A stretch of 64,000 bases of DNA from Mesodorylaimus sp. YZB2_4 (taxonomy: Eukaryota > Nematoda > Enoplea > Dorylaimida > Dorylaimidae). The number at the start of each line of letters is the position of its first letter. The stretch's first letter is position 1. The notes below the pieces were generated by a model, which saw only the letters and a list, made by a program, of their open reading frames with translations, searched no databases and had not been told where the DNA came from. Shown one piece after another: positions 24,301 through 35,700 of the stretch. The stretch spans positions 62,001-126,000 of the forward strand of contig JASANH010000427.1 in NCBI GenBank assembly GCA_030248295.1, given 5' to 3'. Position numbers and translations under genes: made by a program.

Positions 24301-27300
24301 CGATGGGTTTTTGTCTGGCCTGGAGAGATCAGCCAACTAGGCAACTGAGGAGCAGCTGTATGTGTGTGCTAGTTGAGGCAACTACATACACAACATTCTC
24401 CTGATCAACCACACCCATTACGCTTGCACTTTGTAACACTGTCTCAAGATAAGAACTGCAAGTGTATAGTCTTCTATCCTGCGGTTTTATCACTTCGGAC
24501 CTTGTCAAAGTTTGAGCGGGTAAATAAAAACTGTACTGTAGAAGCAGCACCTTTAAAGATGAAATGCGCTCTAGAATCGATGTCGGAATATTGAAAAACG
24601 CATGGTGTTTCGATTCAGCATCCGCGTAATATACAGTATGGGGTAGCCAAAATTCTGGACCTCCAGCACCTGTGAAAAAGAGTCGAAATTCAGAAATTGA
24701 GATAGCGGTCCAAAATTTCAGATACCTAACGATGAGACGTGGACGCTCAAAACTGACCATCGTACTCTTTTTTCAATATTCCGACATCGACTCTATAGTG
24801 TACTTCGTTTTTAAAGATGCTGTTTCTACAGTACAGTCTCTATTTACCAACTCAAACTCTGACGAGGCCCGACGTGATAAAACCGCAGGATAGAAGACAA
24901 CACTTGCACTCTTTATCCTGAGACAATGTTACAAAATACAAGTGTAGTGGATATGGTTGACTTAAAGAATTTTGTCTGCGCAGTTGCCTTCGTTGGCTCT
25001 CCGACAACTCCGAACTCCCTCCAGGGCAGGCGAAAACCGGCTTGTCTGATGTCTAAGGCTCCGATGACTTGGAAACCTGCCTGGAGGGTTTTTGAGACCA
25101 TCCGCTCCCCAGAGTATCTTCTCCAGGCTATCCAGCCTATCGCAACATAGTACGCCTCCAATACCCTATGCAGGGGCCAGACCCTGTAAGGACTCTAAGG
25201 ACCCTTAAAGGACATCGATTCTAGAGTGTACTTCGTCTTTAATTAATGTCTGATGGAGGGCGCAGATGTTTCCTAGCAGGCAGCTGATGGTGGCTGCTCT
25301 CACGCCATGTTCCACATGAGTGGGTCGAACTGCTTCGATTTTGATGAAAATGTTACTGAAGTGCCTGTTCGCAGGGCAGGACACCATATTACAAAAATAA
25401 CAGCTGAAAAATCAAGCATGAAAACGAATGATTCTGCGAAATCCTCCTGTCACACCAGTCATAACATCTGTTCCTAATCAAGCGATAAGATATTTTAGGA
25501 AACTTGTCCCTTGGGGGCGCACTGACTTTTGAGGACTATTCTGTAACCTTCTTGCCGCCGGCACATAGTCATGTCATACTTTATCCATAGCCAGGCACCA
25601 CACAGCGCACATGGGGGTAAGGAACACATATTGGACAATCATTTTGAACCCAGGCGGGAGTCGAACCCTCCCCCTCCAAGTGCGAGAGGCAGACGCTTAC
25701 TGCTAGGCCACGACCCCCGTACTGTACTGTGGAATTTCAAAAGGGGACTCGGAGGAAAACTAAAAATTTATGGTACTTCAGATGTACTTTCACAACGCAT
25801 ATGACTTTTTGGCGATAGTTTTTTCAGCTTAATTTTAAAGATTGATAACCACTTTTCAGTGATGGGCCTTAAAATCCTGGCCCATAGGATCTTGACTCGC
25901 TGTACGCTTGAGTTAAACTTTTGTCATGGATGGCAAAATAGGTTTGAAAATATCGTTTCTTTCTCACCGTTCAGTCACTGAAAAATGATAATTGTAAGGC
26001 AAATTATTTTGCATATAATATCCCTCATCACTTTTCCATTCACATTGCCATCATTTTAGGGGGTGTACTTGCTCATTACTTTTCATAAATGTCCCAGAAT
26101 CGTCATTATAGTTTGATCAGATACTGCTTTCTATCAGGACGAGAATTTGCCACTATCATATGCAACTTTACAAGCAGTCAAAATCAAAAAAATTAATTTC
26201 CCGCCAAGCCACATGTCGCGCGATTTTTGGCGGGAGTTTTAAAAAGATACTTGAATACTAAACTACAAAACTGTCTTACTGTAATTCTCAAATTTCTGGA
26301 ATCGTGAATACAGTATGGTCGGCGCAAAATGATCTAATGGCTTAGCTATACTGTATCGATTCGAGTAAGGAACCCTCTCATTTTGAGGACCTTGACTCGT
26401 TGCACGCATGAGTTGAACTTTTGTCATGAAGGGTAGAGTAGGTTTGAAAATATCGTTTCTTTGTCATTGTTCACTTGTTCGTTGTGAGAAGCCGAGGTTA
26501 TGGTGCATATATACCAGCGTCTCTCCTTTGTCCAATGTAGATCAGAGTTTGACCGAGGCAAAGGACACTTTTCGGCATCATGAAGAAAATGTTTTGTTGA
26601 GGATGAAAATAGGAAAATGGCAGCTATTATCCCACCTTCGGGTGTCGTCCCCCGCCGTACACTGTGTACACATACATGTCCATAAATGGGTGGCACTTAA
26701 ACGATGGAACCTAGTTTTTGTTCGAACACTTGATGTCTGCCTTTTTACTCAGTTGTACAAGTTTCGCACGATCGGCATCATGCTCGGCATTTGGTCGAGT
26801 TTTGTAGCAGCCTGCACGAGTCAATAAATTGGATAACGACCCCGGCCAGTGATTTACGATGAGTATGGCCAGGGATTACTGCCCTCTTTGCCAAACTCGT
26901 TACACGGCGGGGCATAGTTTATTAAAAACTTTGTTGTGAGAACGAGTGCAGCTTGATTGCTCTGATCAAGTGGGTCCTGGCAAGAGTACTGTAGACATGT
27001 GGGAAAAGGCTGTGGGTGTTAAAAATTTTGTCCAACAGTCAAAACCTTGTAAGCAAGGCAGTGCTTTAATTGCACACACTGCAGCGCCCTCTGTGCGTCT
27101 CCACTCGACGACATTCCAACTTCCTCAGGCATTGGCGGGTGTGTTGTGAACCAAGACTGTGTCCTCGTTTGGTTTCCGTCTCTCCACTCGGAGTCCCACG
27201 GCCTGGCGTGCAAGGTCACGGGGGTTTATGGTTCGCAAACCTGCCTCCGTCACCAGGGATCGAACCCGGGACGAGTTCAGCCACTCGCTCCCAAGCAAAC

Positions 27301-28772
27301 CGCTGCACCACCGCGGCCCTGTGGGTCTGGTCAGGGTGGGTTGTGTGGAGTGTAGTGCATGGCATCCCGACATCCCCTTGCCTACTTCAGGTCACATCGA
27401 GACCACATCACCAACTCGTTGTTCCACGCCCAATGCGATGACGGGTGCCTCGAATATGGCCGGTGGTGAATGCTGTCCAATCTGTCGTCAGTCCTTGCCC
27501 ATGACCTCGTCGCCTCAGGAATTGAAACGCCATTTCGTGGATGATAGTTTGAAAACGGAAGAACAATTTTTACAGTAAGCCGTCATTTTAGTTCGATAAA
27601 ATCTTATTGCAGGAGAAATAACGTTAAAAAAGAAGGAGCCCGAACTGGAAACAAGAATCACATTTCAACCTTTTAGGCTGAAACGAAAATTAACATCGGC
27701 TTCTCAAAATGGAGTGACAACCACCTCGCTCAATCGACCTTTGACATCGCCTGATCCTGCGGTCAAGTCACGATTGGACACTTATCAACGCGTGCGGGAG
27801 AATCGAATGACCAGAATGAGAGGTGTGTGCGATGGCAGGCACGAGTTGAAAATAAAGTGAATTGGATTTTATTTTAGAAAAACTGGCGACGATGCAGCTT
27901 TCTGCCACCTCACCATTGAACAGGAAGATGAGTGTTGGAAACGAGCTGATGGTAAGTCTACTATAGCCATCGGACATTGTGGGAACGGTCTTGAGAGACT
28001 GGGTCCAAGACGATTTTTTCTGGGTTAACCCTAAAAACTGCCATAGCATCAGGTTGCTTTAATGACTTTAAAAGTACTCAAAAATTCTGCCTTGAGCGGG
28101 AATCGAACTCGTGCCTGTAGATTGCAGCATAATAGTTATACTGGCCAATAGTCAATTCTAATTTCGAGCCTCTTTGCATTTCTTTATCCAGATCGAGGAG
28201 TGATCTCAGGCATCTCTATCGATTAGTTTGCTGGCCTAATTCCCTCATTTCGACGCGAGTTCGATTCCCACCCAGCGCAAAATTTTTTGACCCTAATAAC
28301 TGACGATTGAGAGTTTTTTCATTGCAGAATCGCCAGTCAAAAGAAGAAAAGCCGAATAGTGGACGCTTAAGTGCGCATCGATCATTGGCCAGCGGCAGTG
28401 GTAGTCGCAGTTCATCGGCGACGCCTCGATCGACAGCTCCTTTCCAAAGTCCTGGAATTGATGACGCGCGAGCCAAGACGAGCACACCTTCTCTATCAGC
28501 TTCGAATTCACCAACCGCCATCGATCTGGCAAAGACGCAGGATCGTTGCAAATTATGTCGAGGTCCAATGGAATCCACAAAAGTCAATAAACAGTGTCGC
28601 CACATCCTGTGCGGCCAATGTTGGGATCGTGCAGTTGATGAAACTGTGGTGAGAAATTGTTTAAATTAATCCGTTCAGAATACTATTTTTTTGTAATTTT
28701 TAGGAAAATCCGGTTTGTCCGATTTGCGCCATATCCGTAATTCGTTCGGATATTGTCCACGTTTTTGCTTAG
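18309..28772 (+). CDS. RNF220: RNF220-like RING-type E3 ubiquitin ligase
   Basis: This is probably a ubiquitin ligase of the RNF220 family. Exons are 18309-18345, 18505-18828, 18893-19054, 27391-27574, 27677-27822, 27878-27951, 28328-28648 and 28704-28772. All phases agree and the total is 1317 nt, or 438 aa. Residues 10-170 are Pro/Ser/Met-rich and end in a basic AKKR. A CPIC zinc-binding motif starts at C203 (C203, C206, H222), followed by a block near YQRVRENRMTRMR that matches the RNF220 family. A Ser-rich linker leads to a C-terminal RING at C383-x2-C386-x12-C399-x-H401-x2-C404-x2-C407-x13-C421-x2-C424. Vertebrate RNF220 is about 566 aa; the acidic middle region is missing or shortened here. 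Further exons could hide in intron 3 (19055-27390), although phase is already continuous. The family assignment comes from motif order and is not proven. Confidence 0.85.
24243..25113. repeat. Large foldback element, about 870 bp
   Basis: The left end ggatggtctcaaaaacgcacc is mirrored by ggtttttgagaccatcc at the right. The arms continue inward for about 350 nt each and include atcctgcggttttatcac / gtgataaaaccgcaggat and caatattccgacatcga on both sides. A partial third copy of the inner word lies near 25210-25245, and end-like sequence recurs at 12780-12960. No transposase frame is visible. Confidence 0.7.
25570..25719 (-). mobile_element. SINE-A, tRNA-derived, copy 1
   Basis: Read on the minus strand, the head gtcgtggcctagcagtaagcg has an A box (TGGCCTAGCAG). 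A GGTTCGACTCC B box, the body ccttacccccatgtgcgctgtgtggtgcctggc and a tail ending in tatgacatgac follow. It is one of the most complete copies of this family. Confidence 0.85.
25888..26478 (+). repeat. Direct repeat pair, about 95 bp, 500 bp apart
   Basis: Copies at 25888-25985 and 26388-26478 share cttgactcg, gagttraacttttgtcatg and taggtttgaaaatatcgtttctt. The sequence between them is not obviously repetitive. It could mark a local tandem duplication or an element with short direct terminal repeats; I cannot tell which. Confidence 0.55.
27018..27319 (-). mobile_element. SINE-B copy 2, next to an exon
   Basis: The minus-strand head ccgcggtggtgcagcggttt, the B box gggttcgatccc and the body cgaaccataaaccc all match other SINE-B copies. 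The opposite end (ttaaaaattttgtcc) is diverged. The element sits antisense in the E3 gene, 71 bp upstream of exon 4. On the plus strand the frame stays open from about 27159 through the element into exon 4. Confidence 0.8.
28085..28295. repeat. Two SINE-C-like pieces in opposite orientation
   Basis: At 28085-28150 the minus strand has gagttcgattcccgctcaag. At 28205-28295 the plus strand has gcgagttcgattcccacccagcgc. Both are tRNA B-box-like and fill the intron just before the RING exon. They are similar to 11990-12075 but degraded. Confidence 0.4.
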
Positions 28773-29956
28773 AAATATCCAGCTATTATTTACAGTATGA
28801 CTGTAATTATCGATTTACGATAATTCGATATCGATTTTCAAGTCCTGTTCTTTTTTGAGCTCTACAGTATATCTTTTGGTTTAAGTTTAATGAATATTCC
28901 TTTTTTGAAAAACCCCTCACCAAAAAATGGCAAAATATTGTCTTTTCTTTACTGCTTGTACGCTTTAGTTTGTAACTAGCTTTAAATGCATACGCGTATC
29001 AAATGTTGCACTTTATGGAAATCACCTTTGCAACCTAAGTGGTTTCCTTTCTGATATGACATGTGCTGATGTAGATTGTGTGTCAGGCAGAGATGCTAAT
29101 TCGAATTACAGTATTCCCCAAATGCCCTGACATTCATTGTACAGATTATCCATTGTAAAAATGATTTTCTAGAATGAAAATTGCGGTGATTGTCCTGTGC
29201 GTCCTCTGATTGTTAGTTTTCCTTGGTTTCAGTATTAATGTCTAAAATTTTTTGGAGGTTTGAATTTATAGTAGGCAATGGTTTTTGAGGGTTTTTCTTT
29301 CACCTTGCCAAATAGCGAGCAGGGAGCAGCTTGACCTGTACAAGGTGTTGGCACAAGGCAAGAATGGTGGTCGAGAAGAGTAGAGTGGAATTGTCTGATG
29401 TGGCGTACTTGTGTGTCAAGCGGGTCCGATGTGGATTTTGGCTTAAGTAAAAATGCTTTTTGGTGTTTGCAGTAACAGAGCACGAAACACTGGACACAAA
29501 ACAAAACATTGATTTGTTTATCATGGCCAGAAACCAGGTCAGCAGCATCGAGATAGGGCAAGTATCGTCAAGCTTGGTCCATTTTATTTATAGCTTGTAT
29601 AGCTTGATCCACTATTGGCTGAGACCAGGCAGCGATACCCCAGTGATGCCCTGGCCGTCTTTGCAGACGACTGTCGACTTCTTATATCCGTCAAGAAATT
29701 GGAAGACACTGCTGACCACTCAACCAGCAATCGACTTCGTCAGCTCGAAGATTTTGAAGACTCGAAAAGCAAAAGCAGCAGTTTACAGGTTCAAACGAGG
29801 AACAGTCGCCTGATCCCCATTTAAATGGTGAACCGATCGAATTGGTCATGTCATACTTTATCCACGGCCAAGCACCACATCACCACTCGAGGGCTAGGGA
29901 ACACATACTTTAAAATCATTTTCTACTCACGCGGGAGTAACCCTCACCTGTCAGTG

Positions 29957-30405
29957 TGTGATGTAGTTACTTGACAGGGTCAATTTTGAATCACGCGCCG
30001 CGCCGTGCCTGTCTGCATATCAGTTTTCTAGACAGAGATCCGTATTAGCATAGACACTTAATATCTGCTGACTATTTTGCATGATGATTTATTTTCTGCC
30101 TTGACCTAGGTTTTGATGGCGATCATGTTTATTTTCTGGCAGGTTTCTAGGATTTTTGGAGTTATGCAAATGCTATAGGCCAGTGCTGTAGGACAGGTAT
30201 ATAAGGGCCGCGTCTTGCAGTGTTAGAGAGAGTAAGAGAGTGTGCTGTGTACTTCGATAATGGCTCATCAATTTAACTCCTGTCGTAGATTCCAACCATA
30301 TTCCCGTACCATCGGTAGGTACTAATTCGATGTGGTGTGATCGGTTTCCTGGTGGCTTCTGACATCCCCTAGACCCATCTCGCGCTACCAGGGACCCTCA
30401 TCACA
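29957..30405 (+). mobile_element. Solo LTR, 449 bp
   Basis: The element begins TGTGATG and ends CATCACA, a 7 bp inverted terminal pair with TG...CA ends. The 4 bp AGTG flanks both sides (29953-29956 and 30406-30409). It carries a good TATA box (tatataag, 30198-30205) about 240 bp in, as expected of a U3/R boundary. A short open frame (ATG at 30260) ends at a GTAGGT donor-like site. No internal retroviral region remains, so this is a recombined solo LTR. The superfamily is unknown. Confidence 0.7.
30198..30205 (+). promoter_or_regulatory. TATA box in the solo LTR
   Basis: TATATAAG is followed about 30 bp later by agagagagtaagagag, a plausible transcription start region. Whether it is active is unknown. 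Confidence 0.45.
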
Positions 30406-31056
30406 AGTGCGCATCCAGTGTGAGAGGCAGACGCCGTGACCCGCTAGGCCACGACCCAGGCTCGATGCCATGGTCGATCAATACAGATATTCGGGCGTCC
30501 TTTTTTCATGCAACATGAAATTTTCTGCTCATATCAGTAAAATTGTGATTCGTTTTCCATGATTAGTGCATTTGGGCAAAAATTTAGCTGGCATTTCAAT
30601 TCAGAAGCTCTTAGGGTCGTCTTATGTCCTGCGTCCGGGCTAAACTTGAGTATGGCTCTACATGGTGGGATTGAATTTCGGCAAAAGATATGTATGGAAG
30701 TACTTCAACGAGCTTCCATACTGTCTGCACGTCAGTGTCTAAGTGATTCCACCCCGAACAGACTTGAGCGGTCCAGGCTCGAAACCCAACGAAACAAGCT
30801 GTTCGTATTCACAAAATGCAAGATTCTCGCGAGCATTTGGGTAGGCGATACAGCTAGTGTTTCATCCGGCATCAGCTTCCTATTCCGATGCATATAAAGT
30901 CATTTGATTTTTCATCATTGCATTTATGGAATCGTCTTCCGTGCGATGTAGCAATGTGCAATCGAATCGGAAAATTTGTATTGGCGATAAGGAATACTAC
31001 TTTTCAAATATTTTAAAATGTGCGTTCTCCCTTAATTTCAATGACATTTTCTGAAT

Positions 31057-31284
31057 ATGATTCATCGACGCACGGCACTTTATTCTGTCAGTTTTTCGGT
31101 TTTGCTTACGTGTCTTTCAGTTCGTGCAGCCTGCAGTAACTGTTTCGCTGAAAGTAAAACCAGCCAATCAAATGTGTCGAATGCAAAGCGCGGCTCAGAA
31201 ATTTTGATCAAAGCAGATCAATTGGATGAAAACGATCATATCAAATCGATATTGATTGCTAAATCGATTAAATCAATAGATTGA
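31057..31284 (+). CDS. Possible small secreted protein, 75 aa
   Basis: This intact frame encodes a basic start (MIHRR), a hydrophobic stretch at about residues 7-20 and a possible signal cleavage after VRA. A short Ser/Lys-rich mature part follows with two Cys (CSNC). I do not recognise the family. It lies just past the LINE remnant, with no splice sites or promoter that stand out, so it may be chance. Confidence 0.2.
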   Translation: MIHRRTALYSVSFSVLLTCLSVRAACSNCFAESKTSQSNVSNAKRGSEILIKADQLDENDHIKSILIAKSIKSID

Positions 31285-32775
31285 TGTTCGATTGTCATAA
31301 AAGTTTTTTGTGTCCGTCTTTGTCATTGATCATAGGGCTAACACAATGCTGTTGTGTCTACTGTATTTACTCTCAGTGTGGGTCTGTCTGTGGGCTATAC
31401 TGCACAGCAGGTACCTACCCTCATTTCCCTGCATTTGCTTCTTGACGCAGCAGAAATTTTATTGTTAGAACTGTCCAATAAATCTCATTTCCTGCCTCAA
31501 CTACATCCATTTACGGCGACTGGCTTTGGTGACACTTCAATGTCGTGAGCAATTACACCCTTTCATGCAGAGTGCATGAAAAACGAGTTTCCAATGTGCC
31601 TGAGTGGACAAGTACAAGTCACTGCTCACCTTATTAGATCACATTGTCGAGTACTCTTCCTGTCCTGCTAGCGCGAACAACCTGTTTCCGCACCTTCTTG
31701 GTCGTTCATTAAAGTGTGATTGGCCAAGCCTATATGACAGGGAATTGAGCCCAGTGTGAACACCTTTGTCACTTTTGAGGTTGGTGTTGGCATGCATGTA
31801 TGTTTGCGCACCTTGACATGCACCTCGGGAGGTTGGGCCCGAAGTAGCTTTATTTGTAGTTCCGCTTATGGCCGCGCACGCGGAACAGCTAGCAATGGCA
31901 ATCAGGTAAGAATGAGTGTAACTGGTACACCTCGTTACAATGGGACCTTGGCCGCACCAACTTCTAGTAAGCACTCGCCAGCTGCTACCTGAAATATCTC
32001 ACCATTCTTGCGGTTTTAGTGGTGTGAGTTGAAAAGAATTGGGATCTTTCCAGCTTTTATTATTACACCTAAAATCAATTGACCTTTTCTAAAAAGCACA
32101 CTAAAATTTCTTGCGGCGACATCTGGCAACCTAAGAGACTCGCCACATTGAGTTACGTCGCTCATCAACTCTGGATTGACATCATTTATTCACCACTCAC
32201 TTCCATTAGCATCGTCATCTGTGGAGCATTTATTCTATTTTTGCATCTCTTTAGGCCTTTCCTTTTATGGATGGCTGCCCATTTGCTAATGAATGCCTAG
32301 CTTGCTGGTTAAGGATACCAATGTGCCAGTTCCTTCCTTCGGGTTAGACCATCCTAGACCCCCTATATATTCCCTAGTCGAGCTCCTCCTCGGCCTGAAC
32401 GCCTCAGTAATCTGATTTTGCTATTTTCAATCCAAAACTGGCTGCTGCCATCGTTTTGATAAGCTAAGCAGCGAAGGGACGAGGAAAAGACGAGCGGGTG
32501 CTAACTTTCGTCACTACTCAACAGCAACTCAAAGTCTAACTCGTCTCTTCTATAAGCGTCATAAGTGCTATTTGCCTTCTTGTGCTCCTCCAAAAACTAG
32601 GCTATCTGGATTTTTGACTGAGAAACTTTTCAATTGCCAACATTGTGCTAGTGACCCGTTTGTGCTAGTGAAATTTATGCATAGCAACTGAATTGAGCTC
32701 GGAAGAACCAGCCTAAGAAAAACTGTTTTCTTCGAAAAAACTTGAATAAATCTACTAAAAAAATTTCAAAGGACT

Positions 32776-35700
32776 ATGGCGTTCAAATATTGTGCATTGA
32801 TTCTTTTTCTGATTCTGAGATTTGCAGCTGGAGAAGTTGGTAAGTGTATTGGCACTGGTGTACAGTACATACTGTCTATGTTTGCATGACCACAACCAGT
32901 TTTGGATGTCATTGAGTTTGTCTATGTTTTATACAGTCCAGTCGTCAGTGCCCAGAAAAGATTATCCGACTGATCAAGACAAAAAATTATTTTGTAAGTG
33001 GTAGCCTAGTAGTTTTAAAATAAGTTCATATTTGCATCGAGCACTGTAAAGTCCCGCCTGGGTGAAAAAATGACTGTCAGATTTGTGTTCCTTAGCCCTA
33101 GTGCGCTGCATAGTGCTTGACTATGGATAAAGTACATATGACATGACATGACAAGTCTTAAGGCACAAAATTCTACGTAGAGCTGTGGAATTTTGCTGAC
33201 AATTCGTTTTTGTCATCTTGCAAATTACAGTATGCCAAAAAAGGACTTTACATTGCTCAAACCTTTTAGAAGCTTATAGCTTACGATTAGTTTTCTTGGA
33301 GTAGTGTTTCTGCCTGGGATGCTTATCTGGTGTGTGCTTGCATATCATTCTCACTGGCGCTAACCCATTATTAGAACCTGTCGGACTTACTGGGATTTGA
33401 ACACCAATCTTCATAATGACCAATCGCAAAAATTTTTTCACTTTTTTCAGTCACACAAAAACCGGCCTGGAACTATGACCCAACCGGAGAGCAAGGTAAG
33501 ATTATTGACCAGAAATGCATGATTTCAAAGTGTCAGCAAACTTCTGCCCCATGCTGAAGGCAAATCCTCATTAAGGGCAGCTTAATCTTGAAAGATATGT
33601 ACCTCCAGTCGAAGAAAGTTGCCCAGTCCTTCAGACCCATTTAACTGAACGATTCTGGAACCAGATCCCATCAGCTTCGACTATCGCTGTTTCTTTCAGG
33701 ACCCTCTGAATGGCACCGTGGTGACAAGGATTGTGGAGGTCACTATCAAAGTCCAATCGCTTTTTGGCAAGAAGACGTCGTTGTGGACAACGACCTTCCC
33801 GCCTTCGATCTAATTGGATATGAGAAAGATTTGCAGGGCCTACAGCTCGAAAATAATGGGCATACCGGTGAGTCACTCGCCTGTTAGTGACTAATATGTC
33901 AACTTGTTATAAGTCTGCGTCCGTGTTGCTGGAGCAGGCGCGCCACGATAAAATCCCCAGGGTAGCCACCCGTGTCTTCCAACCTAGTCCATGGCTTAAA
34001 CATTATCCTGACGGGTGGCACTCCCAGCTGCCGCCTCCATGCAGAGTATCGACTGCCAGTCGAGCCTCTACAACCTCACTGCAGGCGCACAATCCATCGC
34101 CCACAATGCTTTTAATGCCCTTCCATGGCGACGGAGACAAAAGGTCCCTAAGCAGCTCTGCGTGAATTTATGGATTTAGAAATGCGAAATCCAAATTCTA
34201 AGCTGTCGATTTGGTACCACTGGGCCCATGGCACGTCAGCCGTTCGGCATAACCCGCGCAGTCGTGTGGACATTGCCGAGTGGGAGCGATCTCCCCTGGC
34301 TGGGTCAGATAAACTTCTTCAGGTTGATGTTTCAGCAGAAGGTGTACTTCTGGACTCTGCATCATTCGAAGTTGTGCCCCACCAACTCACTCTGTCACAT
34401 ACTCTCCTATAAACCCGCCAATCGGGGGCTTGCAGCAGGCAGAGACTCTTTGGAGCAAGGCTGAAAATATTTGATATACCGCTTAAAATTTCCAGCTTTT
34501 GTGGGAGGTGCTCCAAATCGATACTGTACAGTACGGTAGAACTCGAATTTCCCACTTGTGATCCCCCAATCCACTTACTCGAATAAAATATTCAAGCAAT
34601 TAAAATACTAGTGAAGCTGCCGTACTGGGTGGACCTACAGTATCCTACCCTTTACTGCGCAGCGTTAAAAATTCTGGGCCCCTTGACACCTTTTCTCCGC
34701 ATCCGAATAATGGGTCTTTGAGCCAGCAACAGTGCTTATCAGTGGTATCAGTTGCCGAAACATCTCTGATCACTGATACATCAGCAAAACATACAGCACA
34801 TCTTACAATCACAAATCTACTTTAAATCACACTTATCACGGAAGTCGTAGTCTCCCCCAGGCCATACTGAATGTGCCCCTTGATCCTAGAGTGCGCGGAA
34901 CAGTCCTTGGTGATGGGATAAAACGCTCACTGGCAACCCTTCTAATCACTCCTATAATTTCCAGTCAAAATCGAAATCAACTCAACTTATCACGGCTTGA
35001 AAATTCAAGGCGGTGGTCTAGAAAAGGACACGTATTATCGCTTGGCCCAATTTCATTTTCACTGGGGTGCCGATGACACTGTTGGCTCGGAGCACATGCT
35101 GGGCAACCATTATTATCCGTTCGAAATGCATTTGGTTCATATCAAAGGCTCGCTGCCCTTAGCCGAGGCACTAAAGCAGCCTCAAGGTTTGGCTGTTTTG
35201 GGCGTCTTCTTCGAACATTCGGATGTGGACAACAACACTGCTTTGATGCCATTGATCGAAGTCATGCATCAGGTCATTGATAAAGGTACGAGTTGATTAC
35301 AGTCAATTTTCCCTCGTTCAGTCCTAGGGCACATCAAGGGTTACCCCCGGGGTAACTGAACACGTCCTGCGACAGTATGCAGTATAGATGATTTCACAGG
35401 CTTCGTACATTTGAAGATTCAAATTTCCCGCTTCAAGCCGCTCATGACAATTTTACACAGACAAAATGTTCCTCACAACTAGCCTTGCGCTAGTTGTATA
35501 AATAGAAATTTTATTTTGACAGTTCTCTTGATTTATGGCTTTTTAGTTTTCTTTTAAATTGCTACTTTTCTATTTAAAAAGCTCTCAAGAGGAGACGCGC
35601 ACAAACTTTTTAGTGGGGGGTTTTTATCTACTGTACGTAAAACTGCCATAAGCGGCTTGCAGCGGGAAATTCAAATGTTGCGCTGTGTGAGCTCTGTGAA

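Larger units (their letters stand above)
19055..27390 (+). other. 8.3 kb third intron of the E3 gene
   Basis: This is by far the longest intron in the window. It contains a large foldback (24243-25113), a SINE-A copy (25570-25719), a direct repeat pair (25888-25985 and 26388-26478), paired TTTCCCGCCA/TGGCGGGA motifs (26195-26230) and a SINE-B copy (27018-27319) ending 71 bp before the acceptor. A 217-codon frame on the minus strand at 21809-22462 has no recognisable domain. An unannotated exon or nested gene cannot be excluded. Confidence 0.6.
29847..30470 (-). mobile_element. SINE-A copy 2, split by an LTR
   Basis: The 3' half of SINE-A (minus strand) is at 29847-29956 and its tRNA-like head at about 30406-30460. 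The host LINE sequence TGGTC lies on both sides as a target duplication (ending at 29846 and 30470). A solo LTR sits inside it. Confidence 0.75.
29600..30985 (+). pseudogene. Degenerate LINE reverse-transcriptase fragment
   Basis: Frames on the plus strand carry hallmarks of the C-terminal half of a non-LTR retrotransposon polymerase. These are a FADDCRLLISV motif (29657-29690), NGEPIELV, then after an insertion VDQYRYSGVLFSCNMKFSAH, a VRPG-like block and finally LWNRLPCDV near 30931. Frameshifts and stops break the frame repeatedly, so it is dead. Removing the insertion at 29847-30470 restores the continuous reading ELV-DQYRY. Confidence 0.75.
28773..32775. other. Intergenic region with retroelement stack
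   Basis: This 4 kb lies between the E3 gene and the carbonic anhydrase gene. The centre (29600-30985) is a nested retroelement stack, listed separately. The 28773-29600 part is AT-rich with no clear features. From 31000 to 32775 there are only short open frames, one of which (31057-31284) starts with a signal-peptide-like sequence. Confidence 0.6.

Noticed and set aside
26426-26827. 133-codon plus-strand frame in the E3 intron
   Set aside because: It starts inside one copy of a direct repeat and has no recognisable features or splice sites in phase with the E3 exons.
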